Source: Panaeolus papilionaceus (lineage: Eukaryota > Basidiomycota > Agaricomycetes > Agaricales). From it: 64,000 bases of DNA. Positions 39,809 through 50,754 of this stretch are shown one piece after another; position 1 is the first letter of the stretch, and the number at the start of each line of letters is the position of its first letter. The stretch covers positions 1,426,001 to 1,490,000 of the forward strand of contig JADNRZ010000002.1 in the NCBI GenBank assembly GCA_015501605.1. Direction: 5' to 3'. A program made the position numbers and the translations under genes. The notes below the pieces were generated by a model. The model worked only from the letters and a program-made list of their open reading frames with translations, ran no database searches and was not told where the DNA came from.

Positions 39809-40849
39809 TTACATGGCTTCAATTACTTCCTTCAGATTCGTTTCATTCAGAATTTCGAATCCCTTGGGTGTTACCTGAAAGGCCATTAAAACAAAGATTG
39901 CGAGACGCGAATTTCTGGAATCTTACCTGAGCAAGTTGGACGTTGTGCTGATCCAGCTTCTCTTCCATGACTTGCTTGAGCACACTTAGTGTCAGAAGCT
40001 GAGCTTCTCGTAATGTCATGGTCTGGAATTTCGTTTAGAATCTAAAGGGATGAAGGACCTTAGAGGATATATACCTTATGCCATTTGTCTTGGAGTTCGC
40101 TTTGAGCAGCCTCTGATCCGGACCCAATAGCTTTAGCATCATATCGAACAAATGTACCAGAGGGATCGGTGTGGTATCTGATAAACCCTAGTTAGAGGGG
40201 AAGACTGCCAGACCACTAAAAAGAGCACGCACAATTGAGGACCCAACTCATCAATACCTGCAATGAGCAGCGCAACACCGAAAGGTCGACTCATCATTGC
40301 CTCTTCGTCGTGCACACTCTCTCCAAAACGCAATGCCAGATCACAAACAGCTTGAGTTACACTTTCTACCTTGATGGGCTCATCATAGGTGAAGGCATGG
40401 CTTTGTGCTGTTACGCGTGCATGATCAATCATAGTTCTCGCATCTGCGGTCAATCCGGACATCGCGCATCCAAGATGGGAGTCAATTTCCATTATCTTTT
40501 CGATTGAGCTGGATTCGAGTAGAGGTGATTGAACGCGCTTTTCAACACCGAGAACAACACCTTCTGGTGTGCGAATACCGACAGTCGTCGAACCCAGCTG
40601 GAATGACCAGGTTGAGTGGTGAAATATTCGTAATGACTATGAACTTACTTTGATTGCTTCAATAGCATATTCGACTGAATAAATGGTGTAAGCCGAGATC
40701 GAGGAACTAGTGAGATATGGTCAGTACCTTGGAAGAGACGACCTTCGGGTGAGAAGGTGTTTACACCACGATCTAACAATTATCATCAACTTTAATGCAC
40801 TTTGGTTAAGTATTATAATCGTACCATATTCTGAACGCGTTAGAAACAT
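39809..40849 (-). CDS. PUP2: 20S proteasome subunit alpha type 5
   Basis: Alpha-ring subunit of the 20S proteasome core, in nucleus and cytosol. The first exon (ATG 40847-40849) gives MFLTRSEY, an intron follows, then [22 protein letters not shown] carries the proteasome alpha signature. Next come [43 protein letters not shown] (typical of alpha-5), [46 protein letters not shown] and a C-terminal [21 protein letters not shown] with TAA at 39809-39811. Length of about 240 residues fits the family. Six or seven short introns. It converges with RidA (154 bp) and diverges from the inositol monophosphatase. Confidence 0.95.
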
Positions 40850-41173
40850 ATTTGTGAGATTGAGGAATGAGAGAGATAGTAAGTCACTAATTACTAGCAG
40901 CAACGCTTGCGTATTCCTCAACGCGTGTATGGCTCGTGGGAAGATTCTGGACTGTTTTATCTAATCACAACATGTCTCTAAGTAATCTCATCAAGTCTCA
41001 GGGGCTGATTTGATTCATGATTGATATCGATACGACCTTGGAACTTGAAGATCACTTTGTAACTTCGATACACAGACAAAACAAGCAAAAATCAAGGTAT
41101 ATAGACTTTCTGTACAATCTTACTTGTATAAATACCCACTTATACTAAGACGCCGGACAACATTAACAGCATC
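40850..41173. promoter_or_regulatory. Divergent promoter region, PUP2 / inositol monophosphatase
   Basis: 324 bp between two divergent starts. No proteasome-control element recognised with confidence; a plus-strand TATAAAT at about 41127 could serve the phosphatase gene. Confidence 0.4.
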
Positions 41174-42512
41174 ATGCCCAACATCCAGCTCACACGAGAT
41201 GACTTCCAATCTATCCTCACGTTCGTTGTAGACTTGGCACGTACAGCAGGCGCTCTCATCCTAGAAGGATCTGCTGCTATACAGTCACCATCTTCCCACT
41301 CTGATATCGGAGAGAAAAAGAATTCTGTCGACCTTGTGACAGAATATGATGTACGCGTTGAAGAGCTTGTGAAAAAGTCGCTAAAAGATAAATATCCCGA
41401 CTTCCAATTGTATGCTTCTCACCACCCAGCTGTAGCTTTCTTATTCACTCCACTAATTTATGCAGTATCGGGGAGGAATCCTACTCCTCTGGAACCCGAG
41501 AGCCTCTGACTGAAGAGCCAACTTTTTGCGTCGATCCCATTGGTAAGACAGAATACCTCCTTCCCTGATCATTTGCTGATGCAGCTGTAAACCATAGATG
41601 GAACTACCAACTTTATTCATGGATTCCCATTTGTCTGCATATCGTTGGGTTTGATCTATGAAGGTCGGCCCGTTCTGGGTGTGATATACAATCCCTTCCT
41701 CGACCAAATGGTGCGTTTGAAATAATCTTAATTGACTTGAATACATGCTCAAATTTACTGTATACAAGTACACCGGTGTAAAGGGGCAAGGTTCATTCTT
41801 ACAACGTGGGGTTTCAGGTCCCCGTCAAAGGCTTCCCCTTGCGTCTCCACCAAAACCATTGCCTTCCCTCAGCCAAGCTTTAATCGGTGACTCTAAATAT
41901 ATTAGGACGGACCAAAGAACCAACGCTGATGATATTTTTAGCCGTCGAATGGGGTTCAGATCGTAGAAAGATTACAATCGATACCAAGTCGCAATCGTTC
42001 TCGCGTTTAGCAGGAAACCCCTCCCAGGGGGTCGAAGGTGGTAAAATGGCACATTCACTACGCTCCCTCGGAAGTGCTGCACTTAACTTTGCCCTTGTCG
42101 CCCAAGGGGGCCTCGATCTTTACTGGTGTGTCCCAAAGGCCCTGTGCGATAATTCATATCCATGATGTCATTAACATCTCTGAAAAGGGAAATCGGGTGC
42201 TGGCCTTGGGATGTGTGTGCCGGTGTCGTTATTGCGGAAGAGGCTGGGGGTCTAGTCTCTGGATCACACTCTATGTTTGCATTGACTTCGGAAACGGAAA
42301 GCTTTGGCATCGTTACTGAAGAACTTCTCACTGGAAGAAAGTACATCGTCGTACGTGCGATTGCAGATACTGTGGTACGGAGTTTTGTTTTGCCGCCGAT
42401 AATTCTTGCACTGAATAATTCAACATGTTCACAGGATGAAAAGGGCATTGATGCGCAAAAGAGAATCATAAAAGAATTCTATGAGAGCGTTCAAGATGTA
42501 GATACGGTTTAA
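41174..42512 (+). CDS. Inositol monophosphatase
   Basis: Mg-dependent, Li-sensitive class of phosphatase that releases inositol from inositol phosphates. The start ATG 41174 gives MPNIQLTRDDFQSILTFV. Metal-site motifs: GEESYSSG (Glu) near 41468, DPIDGTTNFIHG near 41535-41610 (split by an intron after the first codons), and WPWDVCAGVVIAEEAGG near 42205. Other family blocks are KNSVDLVTEYDVRVE, RPVLGVIYNPFLDQMY and MAHSLRSLGSAALNFALVAQGGLDLYW. The stop is at 42512 after QDVDTV. About seven short introns. Length of about 300 residues is normal. All metal ligands are present, so it should be active. Confidence 0.93.
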
Positions 42513-43400
42513 TAGCGCCATCGTGGTTGCACCTTGGAGAGCCACTCGGCCCCATCTGTATAAATGCTACCCCTAACTTTGTCTGTTCGGAACAGTTGGA
42601 ACGAAGGTGTGACTGTCGAGTTGCTACAGATTTATAACACACAAGCCGCTCTAGATCTCAATTCCAACATTGAAAATTTCATCTATTGCATTTGCCCCTC
42701 AATACATTCATTACATGGGGACATTTATACTATCGGAATGGAGGTCAAGGGACAAAGCAAGGCAATTGCACGCGCTTGCTCACATCATGTGACCGTGACT
42801 ACTGCAAGCGCGTCAAGGTCACGACACTGCTGATGACGTTAATTATAGGTTCTTCGCCGCTGGCAACGTCCATGATCAAACTTCTTGCAATAGTCGTTCA
42901 CATTTTAAACATAACATCTTCGCTAAAGAACCCAATCAGTGAGGTATTGTCCATTCAAAGCCCGAGCTTACCGGCAAAAGTATTAAAACAGCTCACCTTG
43001 TGGGGTTATGGAAGCGACAATATATGCCATTCACATCCAGGATCCATCCAAACGCTCATTTGCTTCCCACAAGCGTGCTATTTTACATCTTCTGCTCACA
43101 TCGCTTGATCTATAATAGATATATTGTCACAAATACGATCTTATATGCCGAATGAACTCCTTTCTATCACTGCTCCAGCAACGGTCCGTCCTTAGCCGAC
43201 GGGCCACATGCGATTGGGATGTCAGATGACGGTCTCCCATCGCTTTCCATAGCCACTTCTTTGAATGTCATTTCCAACACAATGCCAGCTGAGGAGCGGT
43301 CTTAAAACAGAACGAGAAACCCAGTTTCCATCTGCTGTGGGGTTCCATTGCCTTCTCTCCTTCCTGGGACGTCTATCACTCTCTAGTTGCTCGAAACCTC
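42513..43400. other. Intergenic region, no gene recognised
   Basis: 888 bp. Short open frames without recognisable content; presumably the phosphatase 3' UTR and the transporter promoter. Confidence 0.5.
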
Positions 43401-46108
43401 ATGGCTCAAGCTAGAGCTGTTCCAACGAATCGCTATGCCATCCAATTAGCTATCTTCATAGCCTTCGGTACGCCTTCTTGATGTCGTCCTTGAATGTGTT
43501 AGATCTAATGTGCTATTCCAGGTGGTAAGTGTAAAGAGTAGGGGTAATTTAAGGTGAGGATGATTTGCATCTACAAAGTACATGAAAATGTCTAACTTGA
43601 TTCTTTTTAACATTCTCATCTTCAGGCCACGAACTCACTGATATGTAGGATTCCTCTTCGGATATGATATCGGTGTCATTTCGGTGCGTCGAGAGTGCTC
43701 GACGACTCTGCACTTCGAACTCATACTGGTTCAAGGGATGTCTAATCATGCCGGACTTCATCAATCGATTTGGAGAACTAGGCGCTGACGGGAAAATGTT
43801 TTTGTCCAGCGAAAGACAATCCATTATTACATCTTTACTCTCTGCAGGGCAAGTGTCGTTATCAGTTTGCCAAATAGTTGACATCCTTAACCAGCCTTCA
43901 CAGAACTTTTGTGTCAGTACAGCATTGATTCTTATACAGCAATTTACTTAACCGACTTCAGAGGTGCATTGGGGCAAGCCTTTACCTCTGACAGGTTTGG
44001 AAGGCGTGGCTCTATTTTGATTTGGGCCGCCATCTTTACGATTGGGGTCGCTATTCAAACTGGCACCGAATTTTCAGTTGTGCAACTGACAATTGGACGA
44101 TTCATTGCTGGACTTGGCGTCGGAGCACTTTCTGGTAATGTGCAGTCCCTATTTGATCAGTGCGATGATAGCTGATATATTTGCATCCAGCAATTGTTCC
44201 GTGAGTTCTAACCTCGTATTTTAGATCATCTAAATATTTATCTTGAACAAGACTTTACAATGGTGAAACTGCTCCCAAGGCTATGCGTGGCACGTTGCTC
44301 GTACTCTATCAACTTCAAATCATTATTGGGTTTGTGCTCTCTTGACTCTGGCATTCTCTTCGTTATTGAACCTTCACCAGATTGTTCTTGAGCTACGTCC
44401 TTGATCTCGCCACCCATAAAGTTCCAAACTCCGCTTCCTGGAGAGTTCCTGTTGGACTCCAGCTTGTTTTGGGTCTCATCCTACTCTCTGGCATTTTTTT
44501 CTTGCCCGAGTCGCCGTGAGTGCATCTCTCGTTTTGAATTTCCGTCCCTAAACACGTTGTGGTAGTCGACATCTTCTTGGCTTGGGCAAGGCGGCAGAAG
44601 CTCGCACTGTGATTGCCGCTCTGAATGGTGTCCCCGAAGACGACGAATTGGTCGATGAGCAGGTAGCAGAGCTCGATTACGCAATCCGCGCGGAAAACGA
44701 AGGAGGAAAGGCGACGTGGGCAGAATGTTTCTCTACCCGTAATGCTCTCTGGAAACGCACAGGAAACGGCATGATGCTTCAATTTTTACAGCAGCTCAAT
44801 GGTCAAAACTTCTACTGTGGGTCCGTTTTTTCCTTCAGCGCTTCCGGCTTTTAACACACTTCCATAGATTATTACGGCGATACCTTCTTCCAAAGTGCAG
44901 GGACTGAGTGAGCATCTCTTTCTGTGACTCTGCAACGCCAGTGCCTTACTTTCAAATAGGCTTTCACCCTATGTAATCCAAACAATTCTAGGAGGTGTTT
45001 CTGTTGTTGGTACTATTCCTGCCTTGGTATGTCTTTCAAGCCCGAAGCACTCTGTTAGGCGTTCAACGTAATTCTAGAGATTAATTGAAACCTGGGGTCG
45101 ACGACGTGTAGGTTTCTCATGAGAGGCTGTTGAACTTCATTTGACCCGTTTGTTGACCCAATTAGTCACTCCTTACTGGCGCTCTTCTTGAGGCGACTTG
45201 TTCCATCGTGGTAAGTCACATTCACCATTGCGGTTTTGTTCCCGCTGAGAAGGGAAATCAGGCTGGATTAGTGGGGCACTTCACATTGGCGCCACCTGGA
45301 ACTGCAAAGAATCTCCTCACAGCAAGAAACAAACAAGGAGGCAAGTTGCTATATCACCAATTATTTTTCGTTTCCACTAACGTTGCTATTAGGTGACGTT
45401 CTTATTGCGTTTGCCGTCCTTCATGTCTTCTCGTTCTCCGTCTTCTGGGGGCCGACACCGTAAGTACAGTTAAAATCTTTTTTCAATGGCCGTGACTAAC
45501 TTTATCGCGAACACAGATGGGTATATCTAGGTACAAGTCTCTACTTGAATGAAAAACTACTTCGTGTTCACCTTCATGGCAGGTGAATCGTTCCCTCTTC
45601 GTGTTCGCGCCAAAAGTATTGCCCTTGGAAGCGCCACCAACTGGTATGACATCTCACGCTGATCCATGGATCGTCAATGACGCGATATCCGTCAACTAGG
45701 CTCTGGAACTTCTTGCTTTCATTCTTTGCCCCACGTATTGCGGCCAAGTAAATTCTTTCACGTTTCGAAAATGTGACCAGCCTGAACTTTGCTTTAGGAT
45801 CGGACCCCTTATCCTCCTCATTTTCTTCGGAATGTTGGTTGTAGCGTACATTTACGTATACTTCTTCATTCCGGAAACCAAGGGCCTATCTCTCGAAGAG
45901 GTGCGTTATTTCGAGTCATCCTTTTACATGAAACTGACGCAGTGGTATTTTGTCATAGGTCGATGAATTGTACAAGTCCGGAGTGAAGCCATGGAACTCA
46001 ACTGGATGGAAGCCCCATCTCGGTGAAGAGGCCCACGCAAAGGCGATTGAAGGTCGGCACGCCCGCCATGAGAAGGATAGCTCGGACTCGCCCAGCGTCG
46101 GAAGTTGA
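43401..46108 (+). CDS. MFS sugar transporter (hexose/pentose porter type)
   Basis: Plasma-membrane sugar:proton symporter of the major facilitator superfamily, with about 12 transmembrane helices. The start ATG is at 43401 (MAQARAVPTNRYAIQLAIF). Family signatures: FLFGYDIGVISG, DRFGRRGSILIWAAIF, GRFIAGLGVGALSAIVPLYNGE, RGTLLVLYQLQIIIGL, FLPESPRHL, QFLQQLNGQNF, ETWGRRRSLL, WGPTPWVYLGESFPLRVRAKS, and PETKGLSLEEVDELY near the end. The tail is hydrophilic (EGRHARHEKDSSDSP); stop TGA 46106-46108. About 16 short introns. One of them (43849-43903) has a GC donor and is followed by a 9-nt exon. It stands next to two secreted carbohydrate-directed proteins, hinting at uptake of released pentoses; the substrate itself cannot be read from sequence. 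Confidence 0.92.
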
Positions 46109-46534
46109 AGATTCTTTATGATCGAGGTGTTTTTTTGCGAACTTTTGCGAAATGTCTTACGTATAACGAAACAATTACGATTAAGGGCTCCATTGAATGA
46201 CACCAAAATTGAGCTCTGTCCTATGTATAAACTTGAATTTTTGGGACCGTTTCGCGATTTTGAACGAAGGCACTGGATACTGTAATCAAGCTGACCACTT
46301 AACAGTTTATTTCTGGATGAAAGTCATGTCTAAAGGCAACTGCGCCGGGATCACTTCCGAATGCATGAGGGCAACATAGGGGTTGATCATGAGTCGAAAG
46401 CTCGACCAGTAGTCATTTACATACACTACACATCCTATATGTAATCCATTGTCTACATCCGTGAACCGTTGGTGGCAGGTGCATGATTCATCTGGGCATT
46501 TCGAAAGGTTGGGATGAATACAAATACACAGCAT
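46109..46534. other. Convergent spacer
   Basis: 426 bp between stops of convergent genes. Nothing recognised beyond presumed 3' UTRs. Confidence 0.5.
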
Positions 46535-49500
46535 TCATACCAATGTAATCTTCGCTTGACCATCAGTGAATGGAACGATGACTGCCCCTGCTTCAGTTGC
46601 CATGCCTGAAGGTGGCTTCAGTCCCGAAAAACCAGAAATGGCGGCCTTCTGCTGAACGAGTAGTTTGGCTCTTGGGGCGGCAGCAGCGCCTGATGTATTT
46701 TCCGGAGTGGCCAGGATGCTGACTTCAACGGAGTTGGTCTGCGGATTGAAGACGACAGAAGAGAAGGCACCGGCGTCCAAAGTGAGGAGCGACCCAATAG
46801 GGGCAATGAAAACTCGACGGCGAATTGAATCGCGGATCTGAACCTGGACTGTTGGAGAGGTCGAAGTAACTTTTCCACCAAATGCCTGCCAGCCGAAATC
46901 TGGGTGTTTGATGATGAAAGTGCCCATACCCATGGTGTGACCAGAAAAGTTCGGACCATAGTCGCCCGAATATCCGTCCCATTTTAGTGTGTCTGCGAAC
47001 GAATGGAAAGATGCGGATGCGAATCCCCCTGGATCGATATTACTAAGTGGACCACTCAAACCAGCGTATCCAACTCGAAGGAGGTAAAAGTCATTGGGTG
47101 ACGACTGGAATTCGGTGATTAAAGGAAGCGCATTGAGTCCGCTGCCGTAGTGATGAATCTGTCGTTCAATTCGCTGCAGTTTGCCACCATAGATATTGTC
47201 CCTGTCAACAACCGACAATATCAGGAAGTTTGCGAAAAAATAATCGACGCCAAACTGACCAGTATCTCCTGGCATTCCCATTGTATCCCCAATGCGGGAT
47301 AAGGGGTTGGTATGCCAAGATAGAGTTGAGGGAGTTGATGGCAGTAGCGTTGTTACCAAAGTATTTGCTCCATGCATAGACGCCCTCCTGACCTGTAGAG
47401 TCCCAGGCCATTTCAGATCCAAAACTGCGAAACCAAACCAAAGTCAGAAGGGCCTTAAAATGATCATAAATTGGCCCGTGTCGCTTACGGGTAGCGTTGT
47501 CCTGCCCAGGCCGTAGCTCGGCTTTTCATCCTGGCCTCAACCAAACTCGCGTTGGAAGTTTGACCCTCCCGCTTGAGATCTTCCAAGAGGTTGAGGATGA
47601 CAGTCTCTCCCATCAATCCGACATTAGCATAGCCGACTCTCCCGTTCGTCATATAGTTGACTGTCAGCACGGCCTGGTTGAGATACCACCGCCAGTCATG
47701 CGTTTTGACGAGACTAGGATAGTTGCGAGCAACACGATACAGAGCCCAATAAGCGGCCACGACATGGACGTAGTCGTATGCCCGATCAGTGGCATATGCT
47801 GCTGCCTGATTCCAAGACCACCAATTACCCCACGCGATGGACGAAGGGTATGAATACCCCGGCACGAGGTTGGGTTGATAAAAGAATACCGACTGAAAGG
47901 TATCAGACGTAAGTGAGACGGACTCAAAAGTAACTGTTTGGAAACTAACCTTTTTCACAGAGCCGTCAGAGTTCTGAAGGGAGCCCCAGAGCGTTCGGTT
48001 GACGAAGTCCTCAAGCTTCGCAACCTCGGACGCACTAGGCTGCGCATATTGCTTCATAACAGCTGCCAGCCATGATCCAGCACCAGCCTCGTCGCTCAAA
48101 CCTGGAATCCAAGCTCGTGCGTCATTCAGAACCATGGCATTGACCTCCCTGTCGTAACTGATGACCGAGGGAGAGCGCTTGAAGGGGTCGGTGGTAGAGG
48201 TGAACCATTGTGAAGTTGTCAAGAATGATCCAAGGTCGGCAATGGTGGTTGTCGCGCCCTTGGTTAGATAATAGTGAATCGTTTGGAGACTGCCGTCTGC
48301 GTAGGCTACAGAAAGTCTTGCCCGTCCCCAAGCGTGGGGAGTGATGTCGTATCCCTTCCAGGATGAGTTCTCTGCATCAGAGTTGGCGGACCATGTGAGA
48401 GCTCCAGATGGCGTCACAGAAATGGATTGAACGGGAGAGGAATGACTGACGAAAAGTTTCGCGGTGGTGTCGGCGGGTATAATGTACCCTGGGATCCCGA
48501 TAGCAATAGGCTTCCCAGCGGATTGTATTGTGGACTCGATCTCACGGATACTAGGCGCCAATCGAAACTGGATGCCATATGTACGGCTGTCCCCAGGTTG
48601 CAGCGTGGCTGAAGTCGGGGGATTCCAAGGTGTAACGGATCTCCATTCGTTTTGTGCATAAGCCAAGGTATGGAATTGCCGTTCGTATAATCCCTCAAAT
48701 GTCTGTGATTGATAATATGGGGAGGCTGATGTGGATTCAGAAAGGAATCGCCAGCCTTCCAATGGTGATTTTCCAACAGGCAGAACGACAAGAGGGGGGA
48801 GTGTACCAAGAAGTGGAGTAACCTGAACATATCCAGCATCCTGGCCAATGTAGGGATCGAATAAACTGCAGAGTGTATTGGTTTGAGCTGCGGTACGGTC
48901 CGTAAAAATCTGACAACATAAATTTCAAGCCGTCTGGTCAGTTGCGCAGGACTTACTTACATTGTTAAACTCCAAAGGCACCCCCAAGGCACCAATCTCC
49001 ACCGGTACAGACTGTGCATTCTTGATGGTGAATGAGAGTTGGAGGTTGTTGTTGTCGATGACCCATCGGCGAACGATGTTTAAAGGAGAATCGGTCGGGA
49101 GTGTTGGAGTAAGATCAGAGGCGGCGAAAACAGCACCAGAGGCAGATAGCGCCGTAACAGGACGCCTGTTGGTGGACGTATCACCAGAAATCCAAGCGCT
49201 AGACCCTGATGTACGAGCACGGAAGGTGATATCTCCCAAGTGATAATTATGATTGCCTTGGCGCAAGGTCATCTTGTCTGAAGGGATAAAGTCGAATCCA
49301 GAAGTGGACCTTGGTTTGAGTGAGTACAATGTTTGCGAGTCCTTGACGAGAGCAATGTCAAAAACAGTGGTATTTCTCGTAAGGAAGCCATTCCCTAGTC
49401 CGAGCGTCTGAGCAGAGACCGCCGATATGCAAAAGAGAAAGCCGTAGATTAGACACAATACGTCAACCCCTCTGAAAGGGTAAATCAGGGGGATGAGTAT

Positions 49501-49546
49501 TGTCGGTCAGGACATTCAGTCTATCAACTTACCTAGAAGCCCACAT
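46535..49546 (-). CDS. Secreted DUF5695-type protein, probable carbohydrate-active
   Basis: About 930 residues. A tiny first exon (ATG 49544-49546, MWAS) is spliced to GVDVLCLIYGFLFCISAVSAQ, a clear signal peptide. The mature start LGLGNGFLTRNTTVFDIALVKDSQTLYSLKP and DFIPSDKMTLRQGNHNYHLGDI fits my memory of the DUF5695 family of fungi and actinobacteria. An N-terminal beta-sandwich-like half is followed by a helical half with WGNWWSWNQAAAYATDRAYDYVHVVAAYWALYR, HDWRWYLNQAVLTVNYM and WDSTGQEGVYAWSKYF, in the style of an (alpha/alpha) barrel glycosidase. The C-terminal end is beta-rich and stops at 46535 (QAKITLV). Several N-glycosylation sequons. No reaction can be stated. It is divergent from the GH51 gene, sharing its upstream region, so a plant-wall role is a reasonable inference. 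Confidence 0.8.
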
Positions 49547-50754
49547 AATGCAGAAGTCAATACTTAGTAGCCTAGAGGACTAATTGAACTAGTGGGCATT
49601 TTATATGTCTGCCAGCCAAAGGCTGCCGATCCCTTTCAATAGTTTTTCAAAGAATCATGGAATGCGAACTATTTTTGAAGTTGTATACGGATCTCCAGTA
49701 TTCATTCATATTGCAGAAGCTACACATTCATTGTATATCACCATTGGGCGAAGATCAGGAAGAAGAGACCAGGTCCGGAAGGAGGGCTTTGGAGGAGCCT
49801 TGGTATAGTGTTCCATGAGCTGAACAAGTCACAAAGTTTGTCGCGGGCCTTTCGCGGGCCGAGTTAAATCCCGGAGCATCACGTGTGCTTAGGCTTGTGG
49901 CACAACCCACGAAGTTCAAAGTTCACAATCACTGTGCCTCCCTTGCTCGATGCCGCTGACCTTTGTGTATATCCCTCTTTCAACTCTGAGTCCCGATCTC
50001 CGCAAATATAAACTCTAAGAAAGGATTTTTCGTAGAATTTACTGCAACCGACATCTTTGTATTCATCGAACCTCATGATTCATCGAACTTCTTTTGCAAC
50101 AAGAGTATACGCACTTCTACTTAACTTCTGACAATTAGCGCGAAAACTCCGAGTCTAGTGGCTTAGTAGTTGGCGGATCGCCCGACTGGGTACACATCCC
50201 CTCCCATTCTACTATTTCTCTCGGAACTGCGAAGCTTCGGTGTGTTTTCTTTCTGGACCTTTTTCTCCGACGTCCACATCCTCGCCATCCGTCATTTTAT
50301 ACAGTGGACGCAGATTTACGCGATGACTATATGTCCCGCCTGCTTCCTTCTTCGCCTCGGAAATATTCCCAGCTCATTCACATTTAACAAGTATCGTGGA
50401 AGACACTAATACATATCGGCGTCTTGAAAGTGTGTTCCCTTCCTAGCGCCGCATCTTTTTTTGTCTTTATTTCTCTCGTTGAAATATCTTCAATTCTCCA
50501 GTCTTTTCTAGTCGAAGAAGAATCCACCCTTGGTCCTCATGACCAATGTGACTTTAAGCGATGACGTCCAGTCTTCTCTTCTATCTCGAAAATTCAGCTA
50601 ATTTGCGTTCATACATGTATCGTGGAAGAATTATGTACCCATTGGTACACAGTAATTGATAACAAATAGGAGTTCATTGTGGAATATTTATTTTATATTC
50701 CCCAGATATAAAAGGCTGCTCTGAGGTTGCTGAATCATTGCTACATCCTTTGAC
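49547..50754. promoter_or_regulatory. Shared divergent promoter region of DUF5695 and GH51 genes
   Basis: 1.2 kb between divergent starts. A TATA box (TATAAAAG) at 50707-50714 serves the GH51 gene. No coding sequence recognised. If the two genes are co-induced, activator sites should lie here. Confidence 0.55.
50707..50714 (+). promoter_or_regulatory. TATA box of the GH51 gene
   Basis: TATAAAAG, 41 bp before the GH51 ATG at 50755, implying a very short leader. Confidence 0.6.

Noticed and set aside
42686..43108. 140-codon plus-strand frame between phosphatase and transporter
   Set aside because: Composition not protein-like and no homology recognised.
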